Below the pieces are notes generated by a model, which saw only the letters and a program-made list of their open reading frames with translations, made no database searches and had not been told where the DNA came from. From NCBI RefSeq assembly GCF_003814745.1, contig NZ_RKRD01000002.1, positions 372,001-436,000 on the forward strand: a stretch of DNA of 64,000 nucleotides. Reading direction: 5' to 3'. Shown here piece by piece: positions 43,627 through 51,915 of the stretch. This DNA is from Hydrogenoanaerobacterium saccharovorans (lineage in GTDB: Bacteria; Bacillota; Clostridia; Oscillospirales; Ruminococcaceae). Within the stretch, counting starts at the first letter, position 1, and every line of letters begins with the position of its first letter. The translations under genes were made by a program, and so were the position numbers.

Positions 43627-44514
43627 ATGGATACAAAAAGCGGTTTAATTATAAAGGCGATGAGCGGTTTTTACTATGTTAAATGCGGTGATGACCTGAT
43701 TGAATGCCGTGCGCGCGGATTGTTTCGCAAACAGGGGCAGGAGGTTTTGGTGGGAGACACCGCTAAAGTAGAAATGACCGATGGCGGTAAAGGCTATGTG
43801 GTAGATATTGGGGAGCGCAAAAATGTTTTGGTGCGCCCGCCGCTTGCTAACATCGACCAACTGGTTATGGTGATTTCTACCTGCGAGCCATTGCCGAATT
43901 TACTTGTGATTGACCGACTGATTGCAATAGCTGAACGCAAGGGCATAGACCCACTTTTGGTGTTTACCAAAAAAGATATGGCCGATTCTCAGAGATATGC
44001 CGAAATCTATCGTCATGCGGGTTTTCGTGTGGCAGAGGTTTCTAACATTACGGGTGAGGGCATCGATGCAGTACGGGCACAGCTTTCGGGTAAAATCAGT
44101 GCATTTTCGGGTAATTCGGGTGTGGGTAAATCCAGCCTGCTCAACTGCTTGGACAAAAGGCTTGCTATCCCCACGGCGGAAATCAGCCAAAAGTTGGGCA
44201 GAGGGCGGCATACCACCCGGCATATAGAATTGTTCCCGTTGCCCGAGGGCGGTTATGTTGCCGATACACCCGGTTTTTCATCGCTGGATTTGGAACGCTG
44301 CGAAGTGATTTTGAAAGAAGACTTGGCAGAATGCTTTCGTGAATTTGCCGATTACAGCGATAAATGCAAATTTACGGGCTGTTCGCATACCAAAGAAAAA
44401 GGGTGTGCGGTACTTGCCGCTTTAGAGCGAGGAGAAATTGAGCCTTCGCGCCATGCAAGTTATATAAGTATGTGGAATGATGTGAAAGATTTAAAGGAGT
44501 GGGAACTGAAGTGA
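43627..44514 (+). CDS. rsgA: Small ribosomal subunit biogenesis GTPase RsgA
   Basis: Circularly permuted GTPase that matures the 30S subunit. 295 residues: OB fold, then G4 FTKKD, P-loop GNSGVGKSS and G3 DTPGFSS, and a C-terminal zinc finger (CKFTGCSHTKEKGC). ATG at 43627 follows GGGAGATG. It ends overlapped with thiN (GTGA). In Bacillus rpe lies between rsgA and thiN; here it is absent. Confidence 0.96.
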   Translation: MDTKSGLIIKAMSGFYYVKCGDDLIECRARGLFRKQGQEVLVGDTAKVEMTDGGKGYVVDIGERKNVLVRPPLANIDQLVMVISTCEPLPNLLVIDRLIAIAERKGIDPLLVFTKKDMADSQRYAEIYRHAGFRVAEVSNITGEGIDAVRAQLSGKISAFSGNSGVGKSSLLNCLDKRLAIPTAEISQKLGRGRHTTRHIELFPLPEGGYVADTPGFSSLDLERCEVILKEDLAECFREFADYSDKCKFTGCSHTKEKGCAVLAALERGEIEPSRHASYISMWNDVKDLKEWELK

Positions 44515-45134
44515 GTCGCTGTATTATCATTGCCGCCCACAACGAAGTAGCAGTAAAAAGCATTGTGAATATACGTGCCGACGATTTTATTATTTGTGCC
44601 GACGGCGGATATGCATTTGCAGCAGCAGAGGGGATTGTTCCGAACCTCGTAATCGGGGATTTCGACTCGTTTCACGGTGTTGTTGAATCCGGCATTGAGG
44701 TAGAACGGGTTGCCGCTGAAAAAGACGATACAGATACATTGCTCTGTTTAAAGCGGGGAATCGAACGCGGATTTGAGGAGTTTATCATTGTGGGTGGTAT
44801 TGGCGGCAGGCTGGACCATACCTTAGCCAACCTGCAGACTGTGGCATATGGCTGCGAACGCGGCTGTTTTGTGTTATTGGCAGACAAAGGCAACCTTGTT
44901 ACCATGATTGGTGCGGATACGGTGAAGCTGCCCAAAGTGGATGGATATAAATTATCGGTATTCGCATTTGGTGATGTATGTGAAGGGGTATGTGAGAGCG
45001 GGGTAAAATATCCGCTAACCAATGCAACCATCACAAACACATTTCCTATTGGTGTAAGCAACGAGATCGAAGCCGAGAACGCAGTGATTTCTTGTAAAAA
45101 AGGCAAATTACTGCTTGTAATGTCAAAAGAATAA
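44511..45134 (+). CDS. thiN: Thiamine pyrophosphokinase
   Basis: Makes thiamine diphosphate from thiamine and ATP. 207 residues with the family pattern CADGGYAFA, IGDFDS, EKDDTDTLLCLKRGIERG and GGIGGRLDHTLANL. GTG at 44511 overlaps the rsgA stop and has GGAGTG upstream. Last gene of the priA-thiN run; followed by spore genes. Confidence 0.95.
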   Translation: MSRCIIIAAHNEVAVKSIVNIRADDFIICADGGYAFAAAEGIVPNLVIGDFDSFHGVVESGIEVERVAAEKDDTDTLLCLKRGIERGFEEFIIVGGIGGRLDHTLANLQTVAYGCERGCFVLLADKGNLVTMIGADTVKLPKVDGYKLSVFAFGDVCEGVCESGVKYPLTNATITNTFPIGVSNEIEAENAVISCKKGKLLLVMSKE

Positions 45135-45427
45135 GAAAGTTTTTTAAGACTTATCTATTGCTTTCTTATGGAGCTTCTCTTTGCACGAGCAAAAAGAATG
45201 TTCCCTATAGAACAGGGGCGGAACCCCGCAGACATAGATTTATAATGCCATAATCCCGAAGCTGCAGAATATAGGAAGAGTTAAGAGTAGAAAATGATGG
45301 TACACTTGTTATACAAGTAATTTTTAAGGATGCCGAAAGGCGTCCTTTTTTTATGGTTGTAACAAAAACCTTGCAAAATGCGTATGATGAAGCAAGAACA
45401 AAAGCATAGGGAAAGGACGGTGAGGGT
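45135..45427 (+). other. thiN-spore gene interval with terminator
   Basis: No protein gene is visible. The stem 45326-45334/45339-45347 with a GAAA loop, followed by eight T (to 45352), is a clear terminator. Between it and 45428 lies room for a promoter; a sporulation-sigma type is expected for spoVM, but I could not identify one with confidence. Confidence 0.7.
45326..45352 (+). terminator. Terminator after the thiN operon
   Basis: 9-bp stem with one mismatch, stable GAAA tetraloop, run of eight T. Confidence 0.88.
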
Positions 45428-45577
45428 ATGCGCAGACGGTGCTGCAGAGGTGCGAATTGGTGTTTAATTGCGATTTCGCTTGGCGTAGGATTGTTGGTGG
45501 TATTATTTTGCCCGTTATGGGTACTGCTGACACTGGCGGCAATTGCACTCATTGTACTGGGAGCCCTCATGTGTTAG
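45428..45577 (+). CDS. 49-residue Cys-rich membrane protein before spoVM
   Basis: ATG at 45428 (GGTGAGGGT upstream), stop 45577. The N-terminus is basic and Cys-rich (MRRRCCRGANWC). One long or two short hydrophobic segments follow (about 13-48), and a final Cys ends the protein. I know no family. Its place 20 nt upstream of spoVM, after the operon terminator, suggests it is a sporulation-time protein; this is inference. Confidence 0.6.
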   Translation: MRRRCCRGANWCLIAISLGVGLLVVLFCPLWVLLTLAAIALIVLGALMC

Positions 45578-45597
45578 CGTTAGAAGGGTGGTACATA

Positions 45598-45678
45598 ATG
45601 AAAATTGTTGTGGTGAAAAGTCCAAGATTCTTAGCGCCCTTGCTTCGACTGATCTTTAGGATCAAAAAAGATGACTGA
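45598..45678 (+). CDS. spoVM: Stage V sporulation protein M (SpoVM)
   Basis: 26-residue amphipathic helix that recognises the positively curved forespore membrane and anchors SpoIVA, starting coat assembly. The length (26), the start MKIVVVKSPRFLA and the alternating hydrophobic/basic C-terminus (RLIFRIKKDD) match the SpoVM pattern (Bacillus: MKFYTIKLPKFLG, same Pro and length). AGAAGGGTGG precedes the ATG. Position downstream of rsgA-thiN is the same as in Bacillus, and spoIVA is close by. Confidence 0.92.
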   Translation: MKIVVVKSPRFLAPLLRLIFRIKKDD

Positions 45679-45696
45679 TGGCGCGCCATCGCAAGT

Positions 45697-45729
45697 AAGG
45701 CCGTCCGCTGTATGCGGATGGTCTTATTT
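45697..45729 (+). terminator. Terminator after spoVM
   Basis: 12-bp stem (45697-45708 with 45714-45725, one wobble) followed by ATTTTG. A 14-bp perfect palindrome GATGGCGCGCCATC overlaps the spoVM stop at 45677-45690. Confidence 0.8.
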
Positions 45730-45828
45730 TGTTTGCATCAACACTTTTTCTTTGCACACAAACCGCATATTTAGGACAACAAGCGAATATAGTTACTGTA
45801 GAAACTGAAAGAAGGGGAGAGTATCCTT

Positions 45829-47364
45829 ATGGAGCTAAAGGTTATCAAAGAATCGGTTACCGTAAATGAGGTGGTCTACGATTCATTTACAGAGCTGCCC
45901 ATAGAGTGTGATGTTCTGTTGCCGGACTATTGCCCCGACATCATGAAGGTGCTTAAATGCTGCGCCACACCTGTGTTCACACAAACTACCGTGGAGGGCG
46001 GCAGCCTTACGGTGGAGGGGTACGCTCTGCTGGAATTGTACTACCTGTCGGACAACATGAAAATTCGGTGCAGCGAGCACAAAACCCCGTTTAGCAAAGT
46101 GTTGGATCTTAAGGGGAATCCTGAAAATCCGACTGTAAGCGTTACTGCCACTGTTGATTATCTTAATTGCCGTGCAATTAACCAGCGCAGGGTTGATATT
46201 CGCGGCGCCATGACAATGTCTGTAAAGGTAATTGCACAAAAAAGCGAAACCGTTGTGAGTGACGCAGAGGGCGGAGGCGTTCAGCTGCGTAAGAGCACAA
46301 TGGGTACCACTTGTGTGGTTGGTACAGCAGAGCGCCAATTTACTGTGCGAGAAGATTTGGAGCTTGGTTACGGTAAGTCTGCAATTACATCAATTGTACG
46401 CAAACAAGTGCATGCGGTGGTAACAGACTGTAAAGTAATCTCCAATAAAATCGTGGTAAAAGGGGAACTAATCATTAGTTTGTTCTACCTTGATGAAAAC
46501 GATGAAAAACCGCAGACCATGCAATATAATCTGCCTATCAGCCAGATTATAGATCTTTCGGGTGTGGATGAGGACTGCAAATGCGATGTGCGTTTCCGCG
46601 TGATATCCAGTGATATCCAACCCAAAGCAGATCTTGACGGTGAGGCGACAATGCTCTCTGCAGAGGTTACCATTTGTGCGGTTGCCAAGGCGTACCGTAA
46701 CACGCATTTTTCGGCAGTTTCCGATGCATTTTCTACCTCTTATGATTCCAGCTTTACCGAAAGCCCAATGACAGCACTGAAGCTGATTGAGATTGTGGAT
46801 GACAAGCACCAGTATAAAGAGCAGATGGAATTGCCCGAAGATGTTGCTACGGTAATGTATATGTGGTGCAGTGCCGCATTTACAGGAGGAAAACTCGAGG
46901 GCAACGAAGCGCAGCTAGAGGGGAAATTGTTGCTGAGCATGTTTGCACGGGATAATGAAAACAACCCTGTTTACTTTGAAAAACCAGTAGATTTTACACA
47001 TGCAATCGAGCTTTCGGGCAACGATGACAATTTACTTGCAGATATTACTATGAAACCGACTTCGTGTGAGTTTACCCCCGTCGGCGACGGAAAAATTGAA
47101 GTCCGTGCAGAAATTGCCATCGGCGGTGCACTGTACAGTGTGATAAAAGGTAAAGTAATGAGCGAACTTGCTGTGGATGAAAACAAACCTCAAAAACGGG
47201 ACGGCAATACCGCCCTAACAATCTATTTTGCACAGCAGGGCGAATGTGTTTGGGATATTGCGAAGCGGTATCACACCTCGGTGGCGGCGGTAATGGAGGA
47301 AAACTCACTCGATAAAGAACTGCTGCATAACCGCACCACATTGCTCATTCCGCTGGTTGTTTGA
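45829..47364 (+). CDS. sipL: SipL-like spore coat assembly protein (DUF3794 + LysM)
   Basis: 511 residues. Several DUF3794/SPOCS-type beta domains (about 30-440; recurring SV(T/K)...DVLLPDYCPDIMKVLK and ...GEL...LFYLDEN...) end in a LysM domain (about 462-510, IYFAQQGECVWDIAKRYHTSVAAVMEEN). In C. difficile SipL has this architecture and binds SpoIVA through LysM; SpoVID does the same job in Bacillus. Encoded 21 nt upstream of spoIVA and after spoVM, which strongly supports the assignment. ATG follows AAGGGGAGAG. Confidence 0.9.
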   Translation: MELKVIKESVTVNEVVYDSFTELPIECDVLLPDYCPDIMKVLKCCATPVFTQTTVEGGSLTVEGYALLELYYLSDNMKIRCSEHKTPFSKVLDLKGNPENPTVSVTATVDYLNCRAINQRRVDIRGAMTMSVKVIAQKSETVVSDAEGGGVQLRKSTMGTTCVVGTAERQFTVREDLELGYGKSAITSIVRKQVHAVVTDCKVISNKIVVKGELIISLFYLDENDEKPQTMQYNLPISQIIDLSGVDEDCKCDVRFRVISSDIQPKADLDGEATMLSAEVTICAVAKAYRNTHFSAVSDAFSTSYDSSFTESPMTALKLIEIVDDKHQYKEQMELPEDVATVMYMWCSAAFTGGKLEGNEAQLEGKLLLSMFARDNENNPVYFEKPVDFTHAIELSGNDDNLLADITMKPTSCEFTPVGDGKIEVRAEIAIGGALYSVIKGKVMSELAVDENKPQKRDGNTALTIYFAQQGECVWDIAKRYHTSVAAVMEENSLDKELLHNRTTLLIPLVV

Positions 47365-47385
47365 AAGAGCGAAGGAGGTAACTGA

Positions 47386-48867
47386 ATGATGGAAACACGT
47401 AATATCTACCAAGATATTGCCACCCGCACAGATGGCGACATCTATATCGGGGTGGTAGGGCCGGTACGAACCGGTAAATCTACCTTTATCAAAAAGTTTA
47501 TGGAAACGCTGGTGCTGCCGAACATCCAAAGTGACAGCCGCCGCGAACGTGCTACCGATGAACTGCCGCAATCTTCGGCCGGTCGAACCATTATGACTAC
47601 CGAGCCGAAATTTATCCCTGAAGAAGCGGTAGAGATTCATGTAGACGACAATGCATCGCTGCAGGTACGGATGATTGACTGTGTGGGATACATAGTGCCA
47701 AGCTCGCTGGGTTATGTGGAGAATAACGCACCGAGAATGGTCATGACGCCTTGGTTTGAGCAAGAAATCCCATTTAATATGGCAGCCGAAATCGGCACAA
47801 AAAAAGTAATCACCGAGCATTCTACCATAGGGCTGGTGGTTACCACCGACGGCAGCATCAGCGATATCCCTCGGGCAGAGTACGAAGAAGCCGAAATGCG
47901 CGTGATAGATGAGCTTAAAGAGATTGACAAACCGTTTGTTGTGCTGCTGAACTGTGTTAACCCCAACGCCCCGCAAGCGCAGGAGCTGCGCCAAGCGATG
48001 CAGGAAAAATACTGTGTACCGGTTTTGGCAGTAAATTGCTTAGAACTTGAAGAGCCCGACATCAAAGAGATTTTATCTTCGGTGCTGTATGAGTTCCCGG
48101 TCAAAGAAATCAGCGTAGAAATGCCGCGCTGGATTCTCTCGCTTGACAAAGAGCATTGGCTGAAAAGCTCGCTGATGGGGTCGATTTTCGGTGCATGCAA
48201 CGACATCACCCACATGCGTGAGGTAAAAGAAAAACTGGGCGCTATTACTGAATGCGAAAATGTCAGCAATGCTCAGATTGCGGGTATCGACCTTGGCAAA
48301 GGCAAGGCTCGGCTTTGTGTCAATATCCCCAGCCAGCTTTTCTACAAAGTGCTTGGCGAAACCACCGGCATCGAGATTGAATCGGAAGAAGCGCTGATGC
48401 CTTGCATGATTGAGCTTGCAAGGATGAAACGAGATTACGAAAAGGTAAAAGGTGCGCTCGACCAAGTAGCGGCAACCGGTTATGGCATTGTAATGCCCAC
48501 GCTTGACGAACTTACCCTTGAAGAACCCGAGATTGTAAAACAGGGCGGGCGCTACGGAGTAAGGCTAAAAGCGAGTGCGCCAAGTATCCATATGATGCGA
48601 GCCACCATCAACACCGAGGTAAGCCCGATTGTTGGCAGCGAAAAACAAAGCGAAGAACTGGTTATGTATCTGCTCAAAGAGTTTGAAGAAAGCCCTGCGA
48701 AGATTTGGGAATCCAACATCTTTGGCAAGAGCCTGCACGAACTGGTGAACGAGGGGCTGCACAATAAGCTTTATCGTATGCCCGAAGATGCGCGCATCAA
48801 ACTGCAGGAGACCATTGAGCGCATTATTAATGAGGGATGTACCGGCCTGATATGCATTATACTATAA
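47386..48867 (+). CDS. spoIVA: Stage IV sporulation protein A (SpoIVA)
   Basis: ATPase that polymerises into the basement layer of the spore coat on the forespore outer membrane. 493 residues, the family length. N-terminal domain with Walker A GPVRTGKS (25-32) and the SpoIVA-specific start YQDIATRTDGDIYIGVVG. A middle domain and the C-terminal region that meets SpoVM follow. AAGGAGGT precedes tandem ATGs at 47386 and 47389; the second gives the start closest to known proteins. Confidence 0.97.
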   Translation: MMETRNIYQDIATRTDGDIYIGVVGPVRTGKSTFIKKFMETLVLPNIQSDSRRERATDELPQSSAGRTIMTTEPKFIPEEAVEIHVDDNASLQVRMIDCVGYIVPSSLGYVENNAPRMVMTPWFEQEIPFNMAAEIGTKKVITEHSTIGLVVTTDGSISDIPRAEYEEAEMRVIDELKEIDKPFVVLLNCVNPNAPQAQELRQAMQEKYCVPVLAVNCLELEEPDIKEILSSVLYEFPVKEISVEMPRWILSLDKEHWLKSSLMGSIFGACNDITHMREVKEKLGAITECENVSNAQIAGIDLGKGKARLCVNIPSQLFYKVLGETTGIEIESEEALMPCMIELARMKRDYEKVKGALDQVAATGYGIVMPTLDELTLEEPEIVKQGGRYGVRLKASAPSIHMMRATINTEVSPIVGSEKQSEELVMYLLKEFEESPAKIWESNIFGKSLHELVNEGLHNKLYRMPEDARIKLQETIERIINEGCTGLICIIL

Positions 48868-48887
48868 TAAAACTGATACAAAGCACT

Positions 48888-48926
48888 GAACCCCCGTGCA
48901 ATTATATGCATCAGGGGTTCTTTTTT
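48888..48926 (+). terminator. Terminator after spoIVA
   Basis: Stem GAACCCC (48888-48894) with GGGGTTC (48914-48920), plus inner TGCA/TGCA pairs, then six T; close to the end of the convergent MFS gene. Confidence 0.85.
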
Positions 48927-48928
48927 GA

Positions 48929-50137
48929 TTATATGGCAGTTTTACTACGAAAAATGAATAATGTAAGAATGTATGCAGCCCCGCCGAAGATAAGCAATAA
49001 GATAAAAGAAGGAACATAACTGTGGTAGGCGGTTTGAAGCATGCCTGCAACCATAGGCCCCAGTAAGGATGAGGCTATGGTGGAAAGATTGGTGAGCGCA
49101 TAGTTAAACCCAAGATATTTCATACCGTATTCCGCGCGGATGAAATGATTTTGTGCGATGGAGGTACCGCCGTACACCGTGCCTACAAATGCAAACCCTG
49201 CCGCCAGCAGAAAGACAGAGCCGGATGAAAATGCTGCAATGCTGAGAACAGCCCCTGCAATCAAGAACAAACCGATGAGCAGGTGTGTGAAACGTGCGCC
49301 TGCTTTATCGAGCAAATGCCCCCACGCAAGGCGAGAAAAACCGTTAAAAACGGCAACTGTACCCGTTACAAAACCGGCGACCGCAGAACTTGCGCCAAGG
49401 TCGATGGCGGCAGGTGCGGCATGCCCGATAATCATCAGCCCTGCACCGCCTGTAAGCACTACCCACAGCACAAAAAGCTGGTAAGAGTGTTTACGCACCA
49501 TTTGGCGTGGGGGAACATCGGGTACCGATTGCTGCGGTATTTCATCATGAGCTGCAGAACTGTTGACAGGCACAGCGGGGATACGCATCACCATCGCCCC
49601 AACTACCAACAGAACAAAGTAGATACCGCCGATTGCCAGAAATGCCGTACGCCATCCCCAAAGAGCAATAACAGTTGTAGCGCCCGAACCGAGCACCAAC
49701 CCGCCCAAACCAAAAGCCATAAGCAGTGCGCCTGTAACGGTGCCTGCTTTTTCGGTAAACCAAAACACTACAGCGGTTAATACGCAGTTGTAGCAAATGC
49801 CTACACCAAAGCCGCTAAACACACCATAAAACACGTACAAGCCAAACAGTGTGTTAATTTTAACAGCACCTGCAAAACCTACAGCAATCAAAACCGCAGC
49901 AATGAGTAACGAGAAACGGACCGATTTTTTAGCGGTAAAATAGCCCGAGAATATACCGCCTACCACAGAAACACTCATTGATACGGTAAAAACCATCGAG
50001 GTTTGTGCGCGATCCCATCCAAACTCTGTTTCGATAGGTGCTACAAACACCGACCATGCAAACAGCAGCCCAGCGAACAGCATTAATAAAAGCCCGAGTG
50101 TAAGCTGCAATCCCCGGTAAAATTTTGTACGATCCAT
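48929..50137 (-). CDS. MFS transporter, OFA (oxalate/formate antiporter) type
   Basis: 402 residues with 12 hydrophobic helices. The N-terminal GLLFAWSVFVAPIETEFGWDRAQTSMVFT and the later FNGFSRLAWGHLLDKAG/GTVYGG segments resemble the OFA family, whose members carry small carboxylates such as oxalate, formate or monocarboxylates. The substrate is not predictable. It is the last gene of the nucleoside cluster, but a terminator-like hairpin (50157-50191) lies before it, so it may be expressed at a lower level. Start at 50137 with AGAAGGCAG. Confidence 0.85.
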   Translation of the reverse strand: MDRTKFYRGLQLTLGLLLMLFAGLLFAWSVFVAPIETEFGWDRAQTSMVFTVSMSVSVVGGIFSGYFTAKKSVRFSLLIAAVLIAVGFAGAVKINTLFGLYVFYGVFSGFGVGICYNCVLTAVVFWFTEKAGTVTGALLMAFGLGGLVLGSGATTVIALWGWRTAFLAIGGIYFVLLVVGAMVMRIPAVPVNSSAAHDEIPQQSVPDVPPRQMVRKHSYQLFVLWVVLTGGAGLMIIGHAAPAAIDLGASSAVAGFVTGTVAVFNGFSRLAWGHLLDKAGARFTHLLIGLFLIAGAVLSIAAFSSGSVFLLAAGFAFVGTVYGGTSIAQNHFIRAEYGMKYLGFNYALTNLSTIASSLLGPMVAGMLQTAYHSYVPSFILLLIFGGAAYILTLFIFRSKTAI

Positions 50138-50156
50138 AAATAGCTGCCTTCTTTCG

Positions 50157-50191
50157 TAGAAAAATGCCGCCGACCGATAAAGCCGACGGCA
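50157..50191 (-). terminator. Terminator-like hairpin between isomerase and MFS genes
   Basis: Imperfect 10-bp stem (50165-50174 with 50182-50191) followed by TTTTTCT on the minus strand. Confidence 0.65.
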
Positions 50192-50205
50192 AAGAATGGA
50201 TAGAA

Positions 50206-51240
50206 TCAGCGGTTGTAGTAAGCAGCCAGGTCGAACGCGGGGAAAATGCCTTTATCTGTAACAACACCGTCGCAAAGGCTGGGCGGGGTAATATCAAACG
50301 CGGGGTAAAAACCCTTGACACCGTCCATGGTGGTTTTGGTGCCCAGTGCATCCATAACAAGGGCAGGGTCGCGTTCTTCAATGGTTACGGTATCAATTGT
50401 GGGATGCGCAAGGTTAGGAGTGCCTGTTACATAATAAGGAATACCCCAGTAATTTGCGGCAAGTGCGATCTGGAAAGTACCTACTTTGTTGACAACGTAG
50501 CCATCCATCGAGATAACATCAGCAGCCGAGGTGAACACATCCACATTTTTGTTTTTAATGGTGTAACCGGGCATATTATCGGTGATGACAGTGACATCGA
50601 AGCCCATATCGCACACACAGCTTGCGGTGAGGCGTGCACCTTGGAAATAAGGGCGTGTCTCGGGGCAGATGACTTTGATTTCGTTGCCGTTATTGCGGCA
50701 GGCGCGCAGCATCATGCCAATAATCGTCTCAGCAAAGCACTGCGTCATAACCGTACCGTTTTTAGGGAACTTGCTTGCGAGAAGAATACCGGTTTTCTCG
50801 ATTCTCTCGTATTTTTCATTCACATCCTCAAGAGCGCGGTTAAACACGGCATCCACCACATTGGTGCCGCCGGCAATTGCCTCACGCGCGGCTTCAAGGC
50901 AGCTGTTTACGGTTTTTACCATCTTAGCAACCGTGGTTGGGCGTGCATGAGAAAGTGTATATGCCGCATCTTCCAGGTATTTTATCATATCGGCTTCGTT
51001 CTTATCGCGGCATTCGTAGGCTGCAAGTGCCATGCCCATTGCTGCGGCAGTGTACGGTCCTCCACTTTGTGTGACCATATCTGCAATTGCCTGCGCTACT
51101 TCTTGGTGTTTGGTGCAAGTGACAAATTCGGTGCGAATGGGGTAGATGCGACGGTCAAGGATGCGAACCTTTCCGTCCTCATACCATGCAATGTTTTCGT
51201 ATTGCAGCATAAATGCTAAGTCTTTATCGGCTCTGATCAT
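50206..51240 (-). CDS. MtnA-family sugar-1-phosphate isomerase
   Basis: 344 residues of the MtnA/eIF2B-like isomerase fold, which turns an aldose-1-phosphate into the matching ketose-1-phosphate. The start ENIAWYEDGKVRILD fits MtnA. A Cys lies in MTQCFAE at the catalytic-Cys position, and the Asp segment SMDGYVVNKVGT matches the catalytic-Asp region (GDxxNKIGT). The usual VRGAPAIG loop reads TQSGGPYTAAAMG, so it is a divergent subfamily; 5-deoxyribose-1-P, ribose-1-P or methylthioribose-1-P are all possible substrates. ATG follows GGGAGG. Directly after the aldolase. Confidence 0.85.
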   Translation of the reverse strand: MIRADKDLAFMLQYENIAWYEDGKVRILDRRIYPIRTEFVTCTKHQEVAQAIADMVTQSGGPYTAAAMGMALAAYECRDKNEADMIKYLEDAAYTLSHARPTTVAKMVKTVNSCLEAAREAIAGGTNVVDAVFNRALEDVNEKYERIEKTGILLASKFPKNGTVMTQCFAETIIGMMLRACRNNGNEIKVICPETRPYFQGARLTASCVCDMGFDVTVITDNMPGYTIKNKNVDVFTSAADVISMDGYVVNKVGTFQIALAANYWGIPYYVTGTPNLAHPTIDTVTIEERDPALVMDALGTKTTMDGVKGFYPAFDITPPSLCDGVVTDKGIFPAFDLAAYYNR

Positions 51241-51262
51241 GGTAAAATCCTCCCTTGTTCAA

Positions 51263-51904
51263 TTATTCTTCGGGTATACCCATTTTACGGCGCATTTTAT
51301 TTTGCTCATCTTTCGACATTTCGTGAACGGTGCCGATGATTTTGGCTTGGGTGCAAATTTTGGCTGCATCTTCTGTATAAACAGCGCGGATGTGTGCTCT
51401 GTCTAGGTTGGGGCCGATGGCAAGTACGCCATGATTGGCAAGCAGACAAGCGGTGCGGTTGTGCAGCACTTTCAGCGCCTCTGTCCCCAGTTCTGCCGAG
51501 CCGGGTATACGGTACTCTGCAACCGGCACATCGCCGTACAGAAAAAACATCATTTCAATCAGGATGACAGGAATTCTGTCGTGGGTGACGGCAAAACCGG
51601 TTGCATAGGGGGAATGCGTATGTACCACAGCGTGCACATCGTTACGGTTTTTGTAAATTTCGGTGTGCATCTTCCACTCGGAGGACGGATTGTGGAACCC
51701 TTCGACAATTTTGCCGTCAAGGGTAATCACCATAACGTCGTCAATAGTCATAGTGGGGTACGCAATCGAGCCGGGGGTGATGGCAACCAGACCGGTTTCC
51801 GGGTCGCGCATGCTCAGATTACCGCTGGTGCCTGCAAACAGTTTTTCTTCGTACGATTGTTTGGAATAATCCAAAACAGCTTGTTTCATTTCTAATATCG
51901 TCAT
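51263..51904 (-). CDS. Class II aldolase, L-fuculose-phosphate aldolase-like
   Basis: 213 residues. Zinc aldolase of the FucA/adducin family, which splits ketose-1-phosphates into DHAP and an aldehyde. Key parts are visible: SGNLS (phosphate binding), SSEWKMH with the catalytic Glu, HTHSPYA (two zinc His) and LLANHGV (third His). ATG at 51904 has GAGG upstream; a longer frame to 51919 overlaps the deaminase stop. Placed between deaminase and isomerase, as needed for a DHAP-shunt type route. Confidence 0.9.
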   Translation of the reverse strand: MTILEMKQAVLDYSKQSYEEKLFAGTSGNLSMRDPETGLVAITPGSIAYPTMTIDDVMVITLDGKIVEGFHNPSSEWKMHTEIYKNRNDVHAVVHTHSPYATGFAVTHDRIPVILIEMMFFLYGDVPVAEYRIPGSAELGTEALKVLHNRTACLLANHGVLAIGPNLDRAHIRAVYTEDAAKICTQAKIIGTVHEMSKDEQNKMRRKMGIPEE

Positions 51905-51915
51905 TGGCTGCATCC

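Noticed and set aside
45829..47364. Assignment as SpoVID
   Set aside because: Shares the SPOCS + LysM design, but several DUF3794 units and the clostridial setting fit SipL better.
50164..51219. 351-codon plus-strand frame opposite the isomerase gene
   Set aside because: The minus-strand frame has the MtnA fold motifs and a proper start; the plus frame has many Cys/His of no pattern.
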